A stretch of DNA of 64,000 nt from Dermacentor variabilis (GCF_050947875.1 NC_134570.1:228331265-228395264), one strand, 5' to 3'; positions 33,898 through 46,412 are shown, counted from the stretch's first letter. The notes: generated by a model not told the origin, from the letters alone. A program made the numbers and translations.

Positions 33898-35140
33898 TTT
33901 ATTACAATCGCTTTCCGGACCCTCTTGGGTAACTATACGCCTTAACGTCCTGCGCTGTGATTTCGGTTCCTATCCCCAGACGTTCATGCATGACCCTTCC
34001 AGCACACGTGCGCTTAAGTCTACACAGCTGCATCGTTATACGTGCTTCTTTCAGCTCTTCCAGCTCTTCCCCGGTCGACACCCTCAAACGCAGGAGCCTT
34101 TCCGCGGAAGTGCAATTTGGTAATCCTAGAGCGGCCTTGTACGCGTAATGATTGCTTCAGCTTTATTCTTTTCCGCGGAATCTAGTTTTAGATATGGGAG
34201 TGAGTAAAGCATTCTACTCAGGACAAGTAACTGTACCAATCTACAAAGGTCTCTCTCCTTCAACCCTCTCTTGCGGTTCGTAATCCGCCTGATTGGCCTC
34301 AACGACAAGTTCACTGCTGCCTTCAGTTTCTCAAGCGTCTTCCAATTTGTATATATATATTTCCAAAATTCGTACGCTCCGTACCTGCTTGACGGGATGT
34401 CCTCCACACAGACGCCGAGAGGGTACGCGTGGGCGCACGTATCCCTTGGCGTGGGCGGCCCCACGTTTATCTCTGATCACTAACAACTCGGACGTAGAAT
34501 GCACGAAGGTGAAGCCCGCTTCGCCAGCTAGCTCCTCGATGGTATTCACCGCCTGTTGTAGAGTATTCTCTATGTGACCGTCCTTGCGTGTGGTGACCCA
34601 CAGAGTGATATTGACACGTGTACTTATCTTTATCGGGCGACCACGTTTCGCCGCTTAACAAATGTAATCGCACAGCGCGGGAAGCGCCTGCATGTATCCG
34701 ACGTTTCTGGAAAGTTATCGATGCTTCTACCCGGCTGTCTGTTGTCGCCGAACCTTGTGTTATCTGATTTCATCACGTAACGCGAATGGTGTAGAACTTT
34801 GTGGAAGGCACGCGGGTCCGAACGATTAGTCTGGAACATTCGACGACTGCTCTATAAAAGCCGACGCGCTTGACCCGCAGATCAGATTTTCGACGATCGC
34901 CGAGCGTGTTCGCCGCTATCGTTGTGCTATAAGTGTAGCCTGTTTTGTGGGCACAGGTTCGCCCAATAAAAGTTAGTTTTCTCGTTCACAGTATTGCTAC
35001 TGTGTTATTCAACGTCACCACCACGTGACAATATCGCCTGCACTGAATGCTGCGAGTTTGGGTGGAAGTTTGATGACAGAGATTGAAGAGGAGCGGCGAT
35101 AACACCGAGCCTCGAAGCGTCCCTCTACACCCCAGCGACA
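33898..35140 (-). pseudogene. I-like LINE fragment (RT), split by a solo LTR
   Basis: The minus strand encodes RT pieces related to the LINE at 6.9-12.3 kb. Beyond the LTR (35031-35140) it reads GTLRGSVLSPLLFNL, corresponding to GTPQGS in intact RT. Then, after removal of the LTR, comes SAGDITLWVTTRKDGHIE, where YADD would be expected, so the catalytic pair is mutated. Next are NTIEELAGEAGF, LRPIRRITNRKRG and LKERDLCRLVQLLVLSRMLY (34126-34464), and then RVSTGEELEELKEARI (33902-34087). It lacks endonuclease and 3' end. The insertion of the LTR at gATATc inside the catalytic motif codons is precisely readable. Confidence 0.8.
34612..35030 (+). repeat. solo LTR of gypsy A family
   Basis: 419 bp, highly similar to the A LTRs but in the opposite orientation, TG...CA bounded, with TATA box (ctataaaagccgacgcg) and caataaaag signal. 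It is flanked by ATAT at 34608-34611 and 35031-35034. Removing the LTR and one ATAT restores the surrounding LINE sequence, so it arose from a full insertion followed by LTR-LTR recombination. Confidence 0.95.
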
Positions 35141-36100
35141 GCGTGTCCACAATTGGCGACATTTTAGCGACGTTGAAGGTAGGAAAGTTGCTTTAAAGAT
35201 GTATTTGTAGAAAGCATTTTATTATTAAAAACTACGTGTAAACAGCTTACTTGCTGCATGACGCATAGGCTCCGTTCATGATAAAGCAACGCTGCCTTCA
35301 CTGTGGTACTCTTCACGTTTTTGTGCAAGTCACAACACACTGGTCATCACATTGCGCCCATAAAACTGACGTTGTTTTCGTCCCTGAAAATAGCGACTTG
35401 AATGCGTGTAAATGGTGCGGGTTCTGTGATATTACTAAATGCGGTGGACAGGTGGATGTTCGCAAGCGCAGGACTAAATTAATTCACCAACACCAATTCG
35501 AACAAATTTTGTGCTGACATTTAGGACACAGCTGGTGAATGACACCGACTGGCTACATAGATAGGCGTAGATATCGTAGCAGCTGGGCTCGTTTACGTAA
35601 ATCTGAACAAATCGCTTCCTTTTCTCGTGGTTTTCAGACCAATCAATACTTCACGGCGGCTTTCAATAGTTCAGAGGTGGAAGCCTAGTATATAACCTGT
35701 CATTGTCATCGCCGTGTTAACGAGCGACCAAGCACGATCCTCAGAATTTAGTTGTGCCATGAGCGTTCATGCCCCAGAAAGATTCAAGGATAATGTAGAT
35801 TATGTGATTTTTGGTATTTGAAAAGCTAGGTTATTTGTGTTCTCTTGAATTCTCTTGTAATTGTAACCTTACAATCTGAAGGCAAACGCAGAAATAAGCT
35901 GTCATCCTCCATTATCAAAATATATTAGCAAGGTAAGAGCCCTGTAAACCCTGCTGTTAGATCGACTGTTTTATGTGCACCTGCACACACAATAGACAAA
36001 CATGAAATTACTAGGTAAATTATTCAGGTCACGTTAACCTATAATATATTGTGCTAAAACGTCTACGTTTCTTTAAAAATCAATTTGACAGTCTTAATTA
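35141..36100. other. unassigned AT-rich DNA
   Basis: No gene or repeat recognised. One 79-codon open frame at 35278-35517 contains scattered Cys and His (HCGTLHVF, ACKWCGFCDI) but no family can be named. Confidence 0.4.
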
Positions 36101-36104
36101 GAAA

Positions 36105-36290
36105 AAATTATATTATGGGGTTTTACGTGCCAAAACCACTTTCTGATTATGAGGCACGCCGTAGTGGAGGACTCCAGAAATTTCGACCACCTGGGGTTCT
36201 TTAACGTGCACCTAAATCTAAGTACACGGTTGTTTTGGCATTTAGCCCCTATCCAAATGTGGCCGCCGTGGCCAGGATTTGACAGTCTTA
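36105..36290 (-). repeat. SINE fragment, tRNA head missing
   Basis: The segment beginning ggggttttacgtgccaaaac and containing ctggggttctttaacgtgc and gccgccgtggccaggatt corresponds, from my knowledge of tick sequences, to the body of an abundant tRNA-headed tick SINE on the minus strand. Homology stops at aggattt, where the box B of the tRNA part should begin, so the 5' head is truncated. Confidence 0.65.
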
Positions 36291-37219
36291 CAGAGAATTT
36301 TAGTAACATTTCTGCACTCTTTCTGCAGAGTTTAGTATTGTATAATTTTTCACTAACTCAGAACATACAATAATCTACCCATATCCATAAGGCTAGTAGG
36401 AGATTCATGGCAAAATAGGCATGCAAAACAACGAAAGGGTAGGCACAGGCACAATCTCCAAATCAAATATTTGGACACCCAGTCAGGAAAACACAAACTC
36501 AGGCTTCGCAACAGAACTGAAACATTCAAGATGTAAACTAAAAAGAAAAAAAATCGTCGTTTTTATTTCTGTAAGTAGTGTTCTACTTTTTCAGAGGTCT
36601 AATATATAACGCCTAAATGATCGATTAAAATCTTTACTGATATTATTAAGAATTTTATTCCGTACGAGCTATACATAGGATTGCTTACCCGCGCTTACCA
36701 CGTTCGCCTAAAGTGGCTTTTTGTTTTATGTATTTCGGCATATAGGTAAGGTAAACATCAGTTGTTACAGCATTTTCTTCTTTTAGATGTCGTGAAAACA
36801 CCATTCGCATATAGGGCAAGTAAGCTCCTGCTCATGGGGAATTTTACGAAGTTCTTATTGTAAATAATGGGCAAATGGGACGGGGACACGATAACTTGTA
36901 GTGATTCTGGTGGGTAGACAGATTTTATAGTTAAATTGTGGGAAGGCTAAAACACAATTGAGTCTGATCGGGTCTTTGTATTTCGAATACGTCATAATTC
37001 CAAGAGCTCGTTTGTATAGTAATACTAATAGCTGCAAATATATAGGATACGTATTGTTCCAGGAATCGATACAGCGATTAGCGAGAGGCTTCAAAAAGTT
37101 TGGGAACACTCTGCATATGTTCCTCATATACCGGGAGCCCTAATTAACTTGGACCAAGATTTTTAAGAAACCCAAGAGCTCTAGAGAAATCTTACCGACT
37201 CTGTAGTAAACGCAGTCGT
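36291..37219. other. unassigned AT-rich DNA
   Basis: Nothing recognised as gene, RNA or repeat. Long runs of A and T dominate. Confidence 0.45.
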
Positions 37220-38090
37220 GTGTACTTTGTGGGGGTTTCTGGCTCTCGCGGCGTTTTTCGGGCTCTCGCGGTGGTTGTGTGGAGCCATTGCGTTGTGTTG
37301 CCGGGGGCTCCGTGTCCCTCTCCTCCTTGCCTGGACGGGTGGCAGCGGGTCATAAAACACTGTCACTCTGCTGTCATCAAGCCCACGGGAAGGTCAACAG
37401 GTTTTCCCCATTGGCCGACATTTTGGCGGGATCCGGGTCCTGCTTGCGTGCGCGCAGGACGGGGCCCGGGGAGACCACATCGGGGTGTCTGAAGGTGCGT
37501 ATGTGTTCCTCTCTGCCGGCCCCTTTGTCCGGCGATGGCCGATGGTTACTTCGGCTCGTCGGGGTCCCGGCGTCGGCGGGCGCGCGCGCACTCTTCCGTC
37601 CTCTCGATGTCCTGAGGCAGCGTCTGCCGATCGTGCCCCCGTCTGCTCGTCTGTCGTTTCTTTCTATTTCCCTTTTCTCTGCTGTGAGGGGCGCGATGGC
37701 AGGCGCTGACCGAAGGATAGGCAACTTCTTACTGCTGCGGTTCTTTGTTCCTCGTTTCTTTGTTCTCTCTCTGTCGCGGTGCGCCGTTAGTGGCCACCGG
37801 CGACCATTTGGCCATGTTTTGCGTCTTAATTAGCTTCATATTCGGACGTGATGTTAAAACGTGTGTTTGTATTGAGTCTCAGTTTAATAAATGTACTTTC
37901 TGGCTTCTCGAGAGCTTTGCCTAGGGCCTCCCTTGCTGCGCGCGCGGTCTCGCCTTCCCCTCAGCCGGCGGGGCGCGTCGGCACGCGGAGGGGACCGGCG
38001 CGCGTGGCGGCTCGCAGTGCTCGAACCCGCGTCCGGTGCGCGCGGAATCGGAGCGTGCGCGCCGCGTGAGCATGGCGAGGAGACCACAAC
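37220..38090. other. GC- and CpG-rich stretch
   Basis: About 870 bp of markedly higher GC and CpG than the flanks, in two blocks (37.22-37.80 and 37.91-38.09 kb) separated by an AT-rich stretch with gtttaataaatgtac. Overlapping open frames in all phases reflect composition. It could be a CpG island, a 5' exon or the 5' end of an unrecognised retroelement. No motif decides. Confidence 0.35.
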
Positions 38091-39204
38091 TTACAGCCAG
38101 TACTTTTTTCATCACGAAGTATTACGTAATTGCTTTTAATTAGTAAACGTGTGAATTATTGCTTGATTTGCAAACGTGTCAATCACAAAGTGGTAGGGCA
38201 CCTTAGATAGCCTCCGAATCGAGCAGTTATATCGTGCTGAAGTGTGCCTGGTTGTTTTTTCCTAAGTTGTTTTACAAAAGCTCGCGAAATGCTCGAAATA
38301 TGAAATAGATGCGAGCTCGCGCCGCTGCACAAGCGCCTAGCAACCTTTGAAATATATACGGCTGTATTAGTTTATCGCCGCATCGTACAAGGCTTCGTCA
38401 TGTAGGATGGCTGGAGAGGTTTCGTGACCTAACTAGCGTGGTGCGATAAGCGTCAGCATCTGCGAACCCAAGAATGTTGTTCTTGATCATGAGGCATTCG
38501 AGATAGCTTTAACCTCGCGTATCATGCGACAAAGCTACCAAAGAAATTGAACCAATGTTGAAAAACAGTGCGCAAAAAAGCACGAAAAAAGAAAGACAGC
38601 TCTCGGAAGAACCGAAAACAGCTACTCAGGACTTTATTTCAAAAAAAAATAAACCAAAAGCTTGTAATGCGTCTCAGCCGCCCACAAAGAAACATCCAAA
38701 GGTACAACTAGTTTAAACATTTATCCTTTCTGTGTGTTGAACTCCTCAAAAGGGGCAAAACAAAGCAGTTTTTGCTTACTTCTTTGTCGCAAGCTTTGTT
38801 TATGTAAGGATAGGATGACATCATGAAGCTGCGTTAAACAGCCACGTTTTACACTAGTTTTGAATGGTTATTGAACAGGTCGCTGGCGTGGTACCGTTGA
38901 GATCTCCCGTTATTATCTATGCCCTGGCACGTCAAGCAAATATGATTTACGTATTCGACAACAGCATTTGCTGGCCACATAGATCCGCCAAAACACATTA
39001 GATGAACACAGCCTTGTTAGATACGGGACCTTTTCCTGAGCCTCCTTCGAGCTCAGCAGACCACATCGAATCGCGCCACAGCTAATTAAGGAGCGCAGAA
39101 GCACATCTACCCCGTTCCCGAAACGCGGCACGTGCAGACGAGTTGGTGTCCCCCACCTCGTGCGCCGCAGGTGGAGCTATTCACTGCTTGACTCTTCCCG
39201 AAAG
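38091..39204. other. unassigned DNA
   Basis: No gene or mobile element recognised. AT-rich, with several A-runs near 38.57-38.65 kb. Confidence 0.45.
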
Positions 39205-39801
39205 TGTAGCGGGAGCCTGGCACTGTTCCAGGTAACGTGGGTCCAGGGGCAAGACGAGTGTAATGCACCGGGAAGCCCTAGCAGCAATCCCCCCGTCAGC
39301 CTGTGTCACGGTAGTTGCAGACCGGGAAGGCAATACCGCAGAGAGAAGTAAGCACTTGGACAATTGGGGCCCAAGGAGCGACACTCTCCGCCGGGTGTGA
39401 CACAATCGCACGGGCGCCTACCATTGGCCGCAAATGACGACACCTGAGCGAGCTCGCCGATTGGCCGAAAATGGCGTCACCTGAGCGGGCTCGCCGATTG
39501 GCCGAACGTGACGTGTCTTCGAGACACCGAAGGGCTTGAAAGCCAGAGACCGGGAGCAGCAAAAGAGCATTCCTTCATTCATCTCTTTCGAGCTTCTTGC
39601 CACGGGCCGCAGCGTCCGAGTTGCTGCCGTCCCGTAATGACTCTAAGACTGTTAATTTCTTGGTCTTATCACTGTAAATAATGTAAATAAACCTCCAGTT
39701 TTCATCTCAAAGTGCTCCTCAACTTCGGCCAACTCCCGCACTCAACGGCAAGGTCCAAAAATCTGGCGGACAGCAATTGGGATTGTCCTTCAGATCCAAC
39801 A
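39205..39801 (+). repeat. probable LTR with tandem CCAAT-type repeats
   Basis: The segment has LTR features: three tandem ~40-bp units (39.42-39.51 kb) each with a gattggccg or cattggccg CCAAT-type element, a downstream aaataaac polyadenylation-like signal near 39685, and an end in ccaaca followed by actggtgggagcggtggg and atcg. This last sequence resembles the leader just inside the 5' LTR of element E (actgtttgccagcggtgag then atcg), so it may be the LTR of a related element. No internal coding region follows. The TG start at 39205 is a guess. Confidence 0.5.
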
Positions 39802-40689
39802 ACTGGTGGGAGCGGTGGGATCGTCCTCCAACTCCAACAACCTGCGGAACGTTTGTTTCTATTGCTAAAGGGAGCAAAAGGAACGTATGTTCCGGGGGCG
39901 CCTATCTACAGAACAATATGAGTGCGCAAAATTACAGTACCAAGTGCGCCGTCACTGTTTCCTGGCTTCGAAATCCTCCCCCCCTCCCTCCCTCTACGGC
40001 TCCGCTACGCTTATCGATGCGTCAGTGGCGTGTTCTCATGATGCCGCGACCATCACTTAGTGTGAAGCCCTGTATCGAGCGGCCGCCGCTAGTAAAGCCG
40101 TGTACCGTGGCTATTCGCTTGGGAGCACTTGAGTAGTGGCGCTTGAGTAGTGGCACGCCAGCACGTATCGATTACGTATTTTGGAGGTTACGCGCGATTT
40201 TGTTTTTACTCGGAAAAACCAACGAGGTGAAGGCGCGCACGAAACAAATGCTTGATTCGGAGATTATTTGAGGTGCCCTATAAATTTGTAATTTATATGC
40301 TTGCTATTCCAGCAATAATTAAAAGGTACACTAATAAAAGCAATAAATTAATAATTAATTAATACTTCGTGTAAAAAATATACTGGCTGCAAGTACACAC
40401 GAATACGGCTACTATGCAGTCGGTACAATTTCTCAAGAGCTAGTGAGCTGTTCTTTTTTTCAATCTTGGTCCAAGTTAGCACCTCCTTTGTGACTGTCCC
40501 CGTTACAATGTTCCAAGAAAAGTGCTCGTGACCACGCTCGAAAAACTGGACACTCGCACATTCACAAACGAAAAATTTCTAGGACACTGGTCCACACGGT
40601 TTTCGGCACCCAGGACCTTAAGGGCTTTGCTGAAGTTTTCAAGGACACGCGCATTGTGCGACCATCTTTGAATGTTGTAGCGCGTAGCA
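39802..40689. other. leader-like and unassigned DNA
   Basis: The first 50 bp hold the primer-binding-like sequence and an imperfect ~40-bp duplication of the segment before it (39763-39801 versus 39802-39842). The rest shows no gene or repeat. Confidence 0.4.
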
Positions 40690-40830
40690 TCGTGTTACTC
40701 GGCGCACTATTCTTTTTCTTTTTTTCTAGTTTTCTTCTTTCTCCTTTCCCAGCACAGGGTAGCCAGCCGGTACTTACACTGGCTAACCTGCCTATCTTTC
40801 CTCCCCTTTTGCCTCTCTCTCTTGCTCCAA
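40690..40830 (+). repeat. possible CR1/L2-type LINE 3' end
   Basis: The sequence cacagggtagccagccgg, then cactggctaacctgcctatc, then tttcctccccttttgcctc, resembles the 3' UTR of CR1/L2-type LINEs in ticks as I remember it. No coding part is present. Confidence 0.35.
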
Positions 40831-40961
40831 GTTAACAGGGACTTCCGGTATGGTTGACAATCCGATCTTTCAATTACAAACACAAATCTGACACATTATG
40901 AGTCTACTACTAATTTTAATACAGAAGCAATCCGCAAGTCACATACACACAGACGCCCACG

Positions 40962-41232
<271 letters not shown>

Positions 41233-41337
41233 AATTGGTGGACGGTGCGGGGTACACCTCGTAACCACGGAGCCTACACTGCTACAACTTCGCCGAAGCC
41301 GTCGACTTGCCGGACTTCCGCCACCCTCACCTGACAT

Positions 41338-42396
41338 ATGCCTGAATACGCCTGCCAGATTCCCGAAGGTTCTGACGCGGCTTCAAGGCCAGCACCTGGC
41401 GTTCCGTGGCAATACTACCGGGTGCCACTCACTTTCGGAGGAAAAGCCGGAGAAGATGTCGACGAGTGGCTCACGAACTACCGAAGGGTGAGCCGATCTA
41501 ACGGTTGGAACGCCACCGCACAGTTGTCCAATGTTGTGTTTTCCCTTACCGACACAGCGCTCGTCTGGTATGAGAATCACGAAGACACGCTCACTTCATG
41601 GGAGCTTTTCGTAGAGGAGCTCAGAGCGTGTTTTGGAGACTCTAGCGCAAAAAAGAAACGCGCTGAACAGATGCTTTCGCAAAGAGCTCAGATTCCCGGC
41701 GAGACCTGTACGACTTATATTGAAGAAGTGCTGAAACTGTGTAAGATAGTCAACTCTCAAATGTCTGAAGATGACAAAGTTGGACATTTGTTGAAAGGGA
41801 TAGCCGAAGACGTCTACAATTTTTTGATCGGCAAGGAAAGCTTGGATTCCGTGTCTGACGTCATTCGCCACTGCAGGACTTTTGAGTCGCTGAAGATTCG
41901 ACGGATAATACCGAAGTTTGGTCGCCTCGCTAATGTCACAACGGTGGCAAGTGTAGACCCGAGCTCGTGTGTTGACCTTCCATCAACAATACTGCAGATT
42001 GTTCGGGAAGAGTTGCTCCATCGGGAAGAGATGTACCGTTGCACGCCCGGCATCACTAGTGCGTACTTACCACACGAGATGAGAAACACGGCCGTTTCGA
42101 CCGCATGGCAGCCCGCGGTTCACTCAGCGACCGTCGAGTATAGGTCTACCCCACAAACGAGAGGGACCATGAGCTATCAAGATCATGACTACGACCAACG
42201 CCCTCGCCGCACGCACGCCTCCCGGCGGCCGGTGCCTAGCCATGATGAATGTGACCCACCTGCTGGCTATGCAGTCGACAGCAACATGCGTGACAATGTG
42301 GAAGAACATCAAAATTTGCGGCATTTGTCGGTGTGTTTCCAATGCGGTGTCGCGGGCCACATAGCAAGGTTTTGCAATCGTCGCCCAACAACGTGA
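41338..42396 (+). pseudogene. gypsy C gag
   Basis: A complete 352-codon frame for the capsid and nucleocapsid protein. The capsid core is recognisable from DVDEWLTNYRRVSRSNGW, ALVWYENHEDTLTSWELF and HLLKGIAEDVYNFLIG. One CCHC knuckle closes the frame, with C333, C336, H341 and C346 (CFQCGVAGHIARFC). The protease lies about 280 bp downstream in a different phase, and the intervening Ser/Pro/Arg-rich linker has no long frame, so a frameshift probably separates gag from pol. The frame itself is intact, but the copy as a whole is not. Confidence 0.9.
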
Positions 42397-42674
42397 AATG
42401 GTCGATCGGGGTCTTCAACAAGGACCACACCTCCTACGAGGACAACTCAACAGCCGTACACCACCTCTTGGTCAGCTGGCGTCCCTCCCGGCAACGATTG
42501 TTGGCAGAGAAGCTTTCGGAGCCACTCGCCGTCATCTGATAGGAGTTTGACGCCACCGCCAACTTCTCGTGCACCGCGTTTACGTCAATCTCTGTCGCCA
42601 GTGCGCCGCTCCTCCTCGCCTTCACAACCGGAAAACTAGCTAGCGCGGCCGATGGGGGTGAGGTCGCTCGACAC

Positions 42675-43061
42675 GTGCTATCGACAGAAATGCCCCCTGC
42701 AGTTACTATGATTAAGAGCAAAGTGCATGTACTTGTTGATGGTGTTCCTACAATGGCTTTAGTGGATACCGGGGCAACTGTATCCGTAATGAGTCTCGGT
42801 TTTGAATGTCGGTTAGGGTGCAAAGTTGTATTTCCGTGGGACCAGGCTGCAACGTTTTGTGGAGTGAGCGGCGAGTCGTTGCGCCCTGTTTGTGTGTACA
42901 GTGCTGAAGTATCCTTGGCTGGTGGAGTTTTCGCGACGGAGTTTGTAGTTATTCCCCGATCGACGCATGAAGTGATTTTGGGCATCGACTTTTTGCGGCA
43001 GTGTGGTGCGACCGTTGATTGTCGCACGGGGGAAGTTTGCGTCGATGGCCATGTTTCGTAA
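42675..43061 (+). pseudogene. gypsy C protease
   Basis: Retropepsin-like aspartic protease with the active site MALVDTGATVSVMS (catalytic Asp at residue 31 of the frame) and the C-terminal VILGIDFLRQCG. The frame ends at a TAA (43059-43061), after which the same phase continues into the RT polyprotein (GLLEDTCSQ...), so a single stop codon separates protease and RT. This is most simply a nonsense mutation. Confidence 0.88.
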
Positions 43062-43100
43062 GGGCTCTTAGAGGACACTTGCAGTCAAGGTGAACTTTGT

Positions 43101-44381
43101 GTGTCTGCAGATACTGTTGTGCCTGCGTCCACCTCTGTGTGCGTGCCGGCTGCATGTCGCGGTGAAGTTCCAGACAGTTTCGATGCCTCCGTAGAGCCAA
43201 TGCATCTAAATTGTGTGAAGAAGAACGTTTTTGTCCCTCATTGTGTGGTATCCATCGGCAACGGACGTGCTGGCTTGTGGACAGCCAACTGCTCGGCAGA
43301 ACCCGTCCTGCTTCCAGACGGCTTGAAACTCGCCTACTTTACAGAATACAAGTCTTCGTCCGTAGCCGTACTAACAGACCCGCCGTGTGAACCTGCTGAC
43401 CTTCGCCACGTCTCAGACAAAAAGCTTCTGTCTATGATAAACAAGTCGCTCAGCACAAGGGAGCGCCATACCTTGGCCGATACGCTTTCTAAGCATCTGT
43501 CAGTGTTTGACTTTGCGCAGCCGGACAAAGCCTTCTCGATTCCCAAGTCACGAAAGCGCCATATTATCGATACGGGATCTGCGCGCCCGATCAGGCAAAA
43601 GCCTTATCGCGTGTCGCCTAAGGAGCGGAAGATAATCGGAGAACAAGTGAGTGACACGATGAAAAATGGGATAATACAAGAGTCCTCAAGTCCTTGGGCA
43701 GCTCCAGTCATACTCGTCAGAAAGAAAGACGGTAACTGGAGATTTTGCGTCGATTACCGCAGATTAAACGCCGTGACTAAGAAGGATGTCTACCTGCTGC
43801 CCCGAATTGATCATGCAATTGATTGCCTTCATTCGGCCTCTTATTTTTCTTCAGTGGACCTGCGCTCAGGATATTGGCAAATTCCGATACACCCGGCAGA
43901 CAAGGAGAAAACAGCCTTCATAACCCCGGATGGATTATTCGAATTCAATGTGATGCCATTTGGGTTGTGCAACGCTCCAGCAACCTTTGAAAGGTTCATG
44001 GACACCATTTTGCGTGGGTTAAAATGGAACATCTGTATGTTCTATCTTGATGACGTTGTTATATTCGGGCGCACATTCAGTGAGCACAATACGCGCCTGG
44101 ATATTGTCCACGACTGCATCAAAAACGCTGGCCTGGTTCTGAACTCCAAGAAGTGTAAATTTGGTGACCGTCAAACCCTTGTGCTGGGTCATCTTGTTGA
44201 CAAAGACGGTATCCGGCCTGATGCCCTCAAGACGGCAGCTGTTGAGGCATTCAGTGCACCGCAGTCAGTGAAGCAACTTCGCAGTTTTCTGGGTCTTTGC
44301 TCTTACTTTCGCCGAGTTATTCCTGGTTTTGCTGACGTCGCTTATCCTCTGACAAGTCTGCTACATAGACTCACGGTTTGA
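43101..44381 (+). pseudogene. gypsy C reverse transcriptase
   Basis: A 426-codon frame covering the spacer and nearly the whole RT. Motifs in order: SSSPWAAPVILVRKKDG, FCVDYRRLNAVTKKD, SSVDLRSGYWQIPIHP with the first catalytic Asp, MPFGLCNAPATFERF, MFYLDDVVIF with the YLDD pair, and LRSFLGLCSYFRRVIPGF in the connection. All catalytic residues are present. A one-base shift near 44372 moves the continuation (SRFEWTPECESAFRQLKF) into the next frame, which carries RNase H. Confidence 0.93.
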
Positions 44382-44415
44382 GTGGACACCCGAGTGCGAG
44401 TCTGCATTTCGTCAG

Positions 44416-45534
44416 TTGAAGTTCCTGCTGACCTCCCGACCTATTCTTCGCCACTTCAATCCTACTGCGCCGACAGAGATCCACACAGATGCTGGTGGCG
44501 TCGGTCTGGGTGCCGTCTTGGTCCAACGTTATGACGACCGTCAGCACGTGATTGCTTATGCAAGCCGCGCATTGAGCAAACCTGAACGAAATTACACGGT
44601 GACAGAGCAAGAATGCCTCGCTGTAATCTTTGCAGTTCAGCGATTTCTCTCGTACTTTTACGGACGCCCATTCCTAGTCGTCACAGACCACCATTCCCTG
44701 TGCTGGCTCGTGAACCTTCGTGACCCTTGTGGTCGCCTTGCGCGCTGGGCTTTGAGGTTGCAGGAATATAACTTCACTGTTTCCTACAAGAGTGGCCGAA
44801 AACATGCTGACGCAGACTGCCTTTCTCGTATGCCGCTTACCACGACGGACTGCGACGCAGACGATTTGGATCATCTCGTCGCTTCTGTGACATCCGCTTT
44901 TCCTGATATCGATGCGTTCAAAGCAGAACAACGGACAGACACCAAATTGGAGCCACTCTTCAATTCCGCCCATTCAAGTGCAACAAGCAGCTACTGTCTA
45001 CGGGACGGGCTCCTGTACAAAAGGAACTACTCAAGCACGGGTGCGCGCTTCCTTTTAGTGGTGCCGCAGCGTCTCCGGCCAGCAATCCTTGAGGCTATGC
45101 ACGATGACCCTACCTCCGGTCACTTAGGCACTGTGCGCACCCTTTATCGCATTCAAGAACGCTTTTACTGGCCCCGGATGCGACATTCGGTTGAGTTGTA
45201 TGTCGCGAGCTGCATACAGTGCCAACGTCGGAAACGCCCAACCACTGCCCCATCTGGTCTCCTTCAACCTGTGCCGCCTCCAAGCTCACCTTTTCGGCAA
45301 GTTGGAATTGATCTGTTAGGCCCTTTTCCAAGGTCATCTAAGGGAAACCGTCTGCGCCGACTATTTCACACGCTATTGCGAGACGGCGGCTATACCATCA
45401 GCCACTGCCACCGAAGTGTCGCTCTTCTTACTTCACGCTATTGTTCTGCGACATGGACCGCCTGGTGTTATCATAAGCGACCGGGGACGTCAATTTACGG
45501 CGGATATCGTGGAAGAGCTTGTGCGTTTATGTAA
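44416..45534 (+). pseudogene. gypsy C RNase H and integrase N-terminal half
   Basis: The RNase H domain shows EIHTDAGG (Asp25 of the frame), TVTEQECLA (Glu) and VVTDHHSLCWL (Asp91), then HADADCLSR. Integrase follows with its zinc-binding HHCC segment (MHDDPTSGHLGT, CIQCQRRK) and the first catalytic Asp in VGIDLLGPFP. A small deletion near 45345 shifts the phase, and what follows in this frame is nonsense ending at 45534. The correct phase is the next entry. Confidence 0.9.
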
Positions 45535-46113
45535 CTCGCACCTTAAGCACTCGACGCCGTATCATCCGCAAACGAACGGTCTCACTGAGCGCACTAATCG
45601 AACAATCACCAATATGCTTTCCATGTATGTTGCGTCCGATCACAAGAATTGGGATGAAGTTCTACCGTTTATTACTTACGCGCATAACACCGCCAAGCAC
45701 GAGACAACCGGCTACAGCCCCTTCTTTCTTCTATACGTTCGGCCGCCCCGGTATACGCTCGACATTGTCCTCCCTTTTTACCACCACGACAATCCTACGG
45801 TCGCCGATACGCTACGCTTCGCTGAAGAGACTCGGAGACTTGCGCGTCTGCGGACTATAGCATCATAAGGAAACTCCAAAGCCCGCTACGACGCACGACA
45901 TCGGCCTGTTACATATCACCCTGGTGATCTCGTTTGGCTTTGGACTCCCACAAGGAAGCGCGGTTTGTGCCAAAAGCTTCTGCCAAACTACGATGGACCG
46001 TATATTGTCATCGACAAAGTCAGTGAAGTGAACTATACTCTCGCGCGCCTCACGGACACTGGTAGACGTTCTGCTAGGACACAAGTCGCGCATGTCGCAC
46101 GGTTGAAATCGTG
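45345..46113 (+). pseudogene. gypsy C integrase C-terminal half
   Basis: Continuation of integrase in another phase: ADYFTRYCETAAIPSAT, then IISDRGRQFTADIV with the second catalytic Asp, TPYHPQTNGLTERTNRT with the Glu, and AYNTAKHETTGY-like AHNTAKHETTGYSPFF. A TAA at 45866-45868 interrupts the frame. Beyond it, in the same phase, come VTYHPGDLVWLW and LPNYDGPYIVIDKV, the GPY module, then HVARLKSC. The reading ends shortly before the polypurine tract and 3' LTR. Confidence 0.88.
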
Positions 46114-46170
46114 CACGCCACGAAAGCTAGTTGACTCGCCCAGTGGGCTTTGTCTGCGAGGAGAGGTATA

Positions 46171-46317
46171 TGTCACGTCCAAGCGCGTAGAAGGGGCGCG
46201 GGGATCATAAAGAGAGAAGAAGAACGAAGACTGTGCAGCGGCCATTCCTGTTGTTCGTAGCCTGCCGTTCCTGCTCTCGCACGCCCAAATAAACCCCTTT
46301 TCCCCGTGCTTTTAACA
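46171..46317 (+). repeat. 3' LTR of gypsy C
   Basis: 147 bp, TGTCACG...TTTTAACA, about 95 per cent identical to the 5' LTR by eye plus a 5-bp deletion. Confidence 0.92.

Positions 46318-46409
<92 letters not shown>
46318..46409. repeat. (TA)n microsatellite between elements C and D
   Basis: About 45 TA units with one C interruption, bounded directly by the 3' LTR of C and the 5' LTR of D. Confidence 0.97.

Positions 46410-46412
<3 letters not shown>

Noticed and set aside
37220..38090. CpG island of a host gene
   Set aside because: Composition alone suggests it. No exon, splice signal or protein motif was found, so I list it only as a GC-rich stretch.
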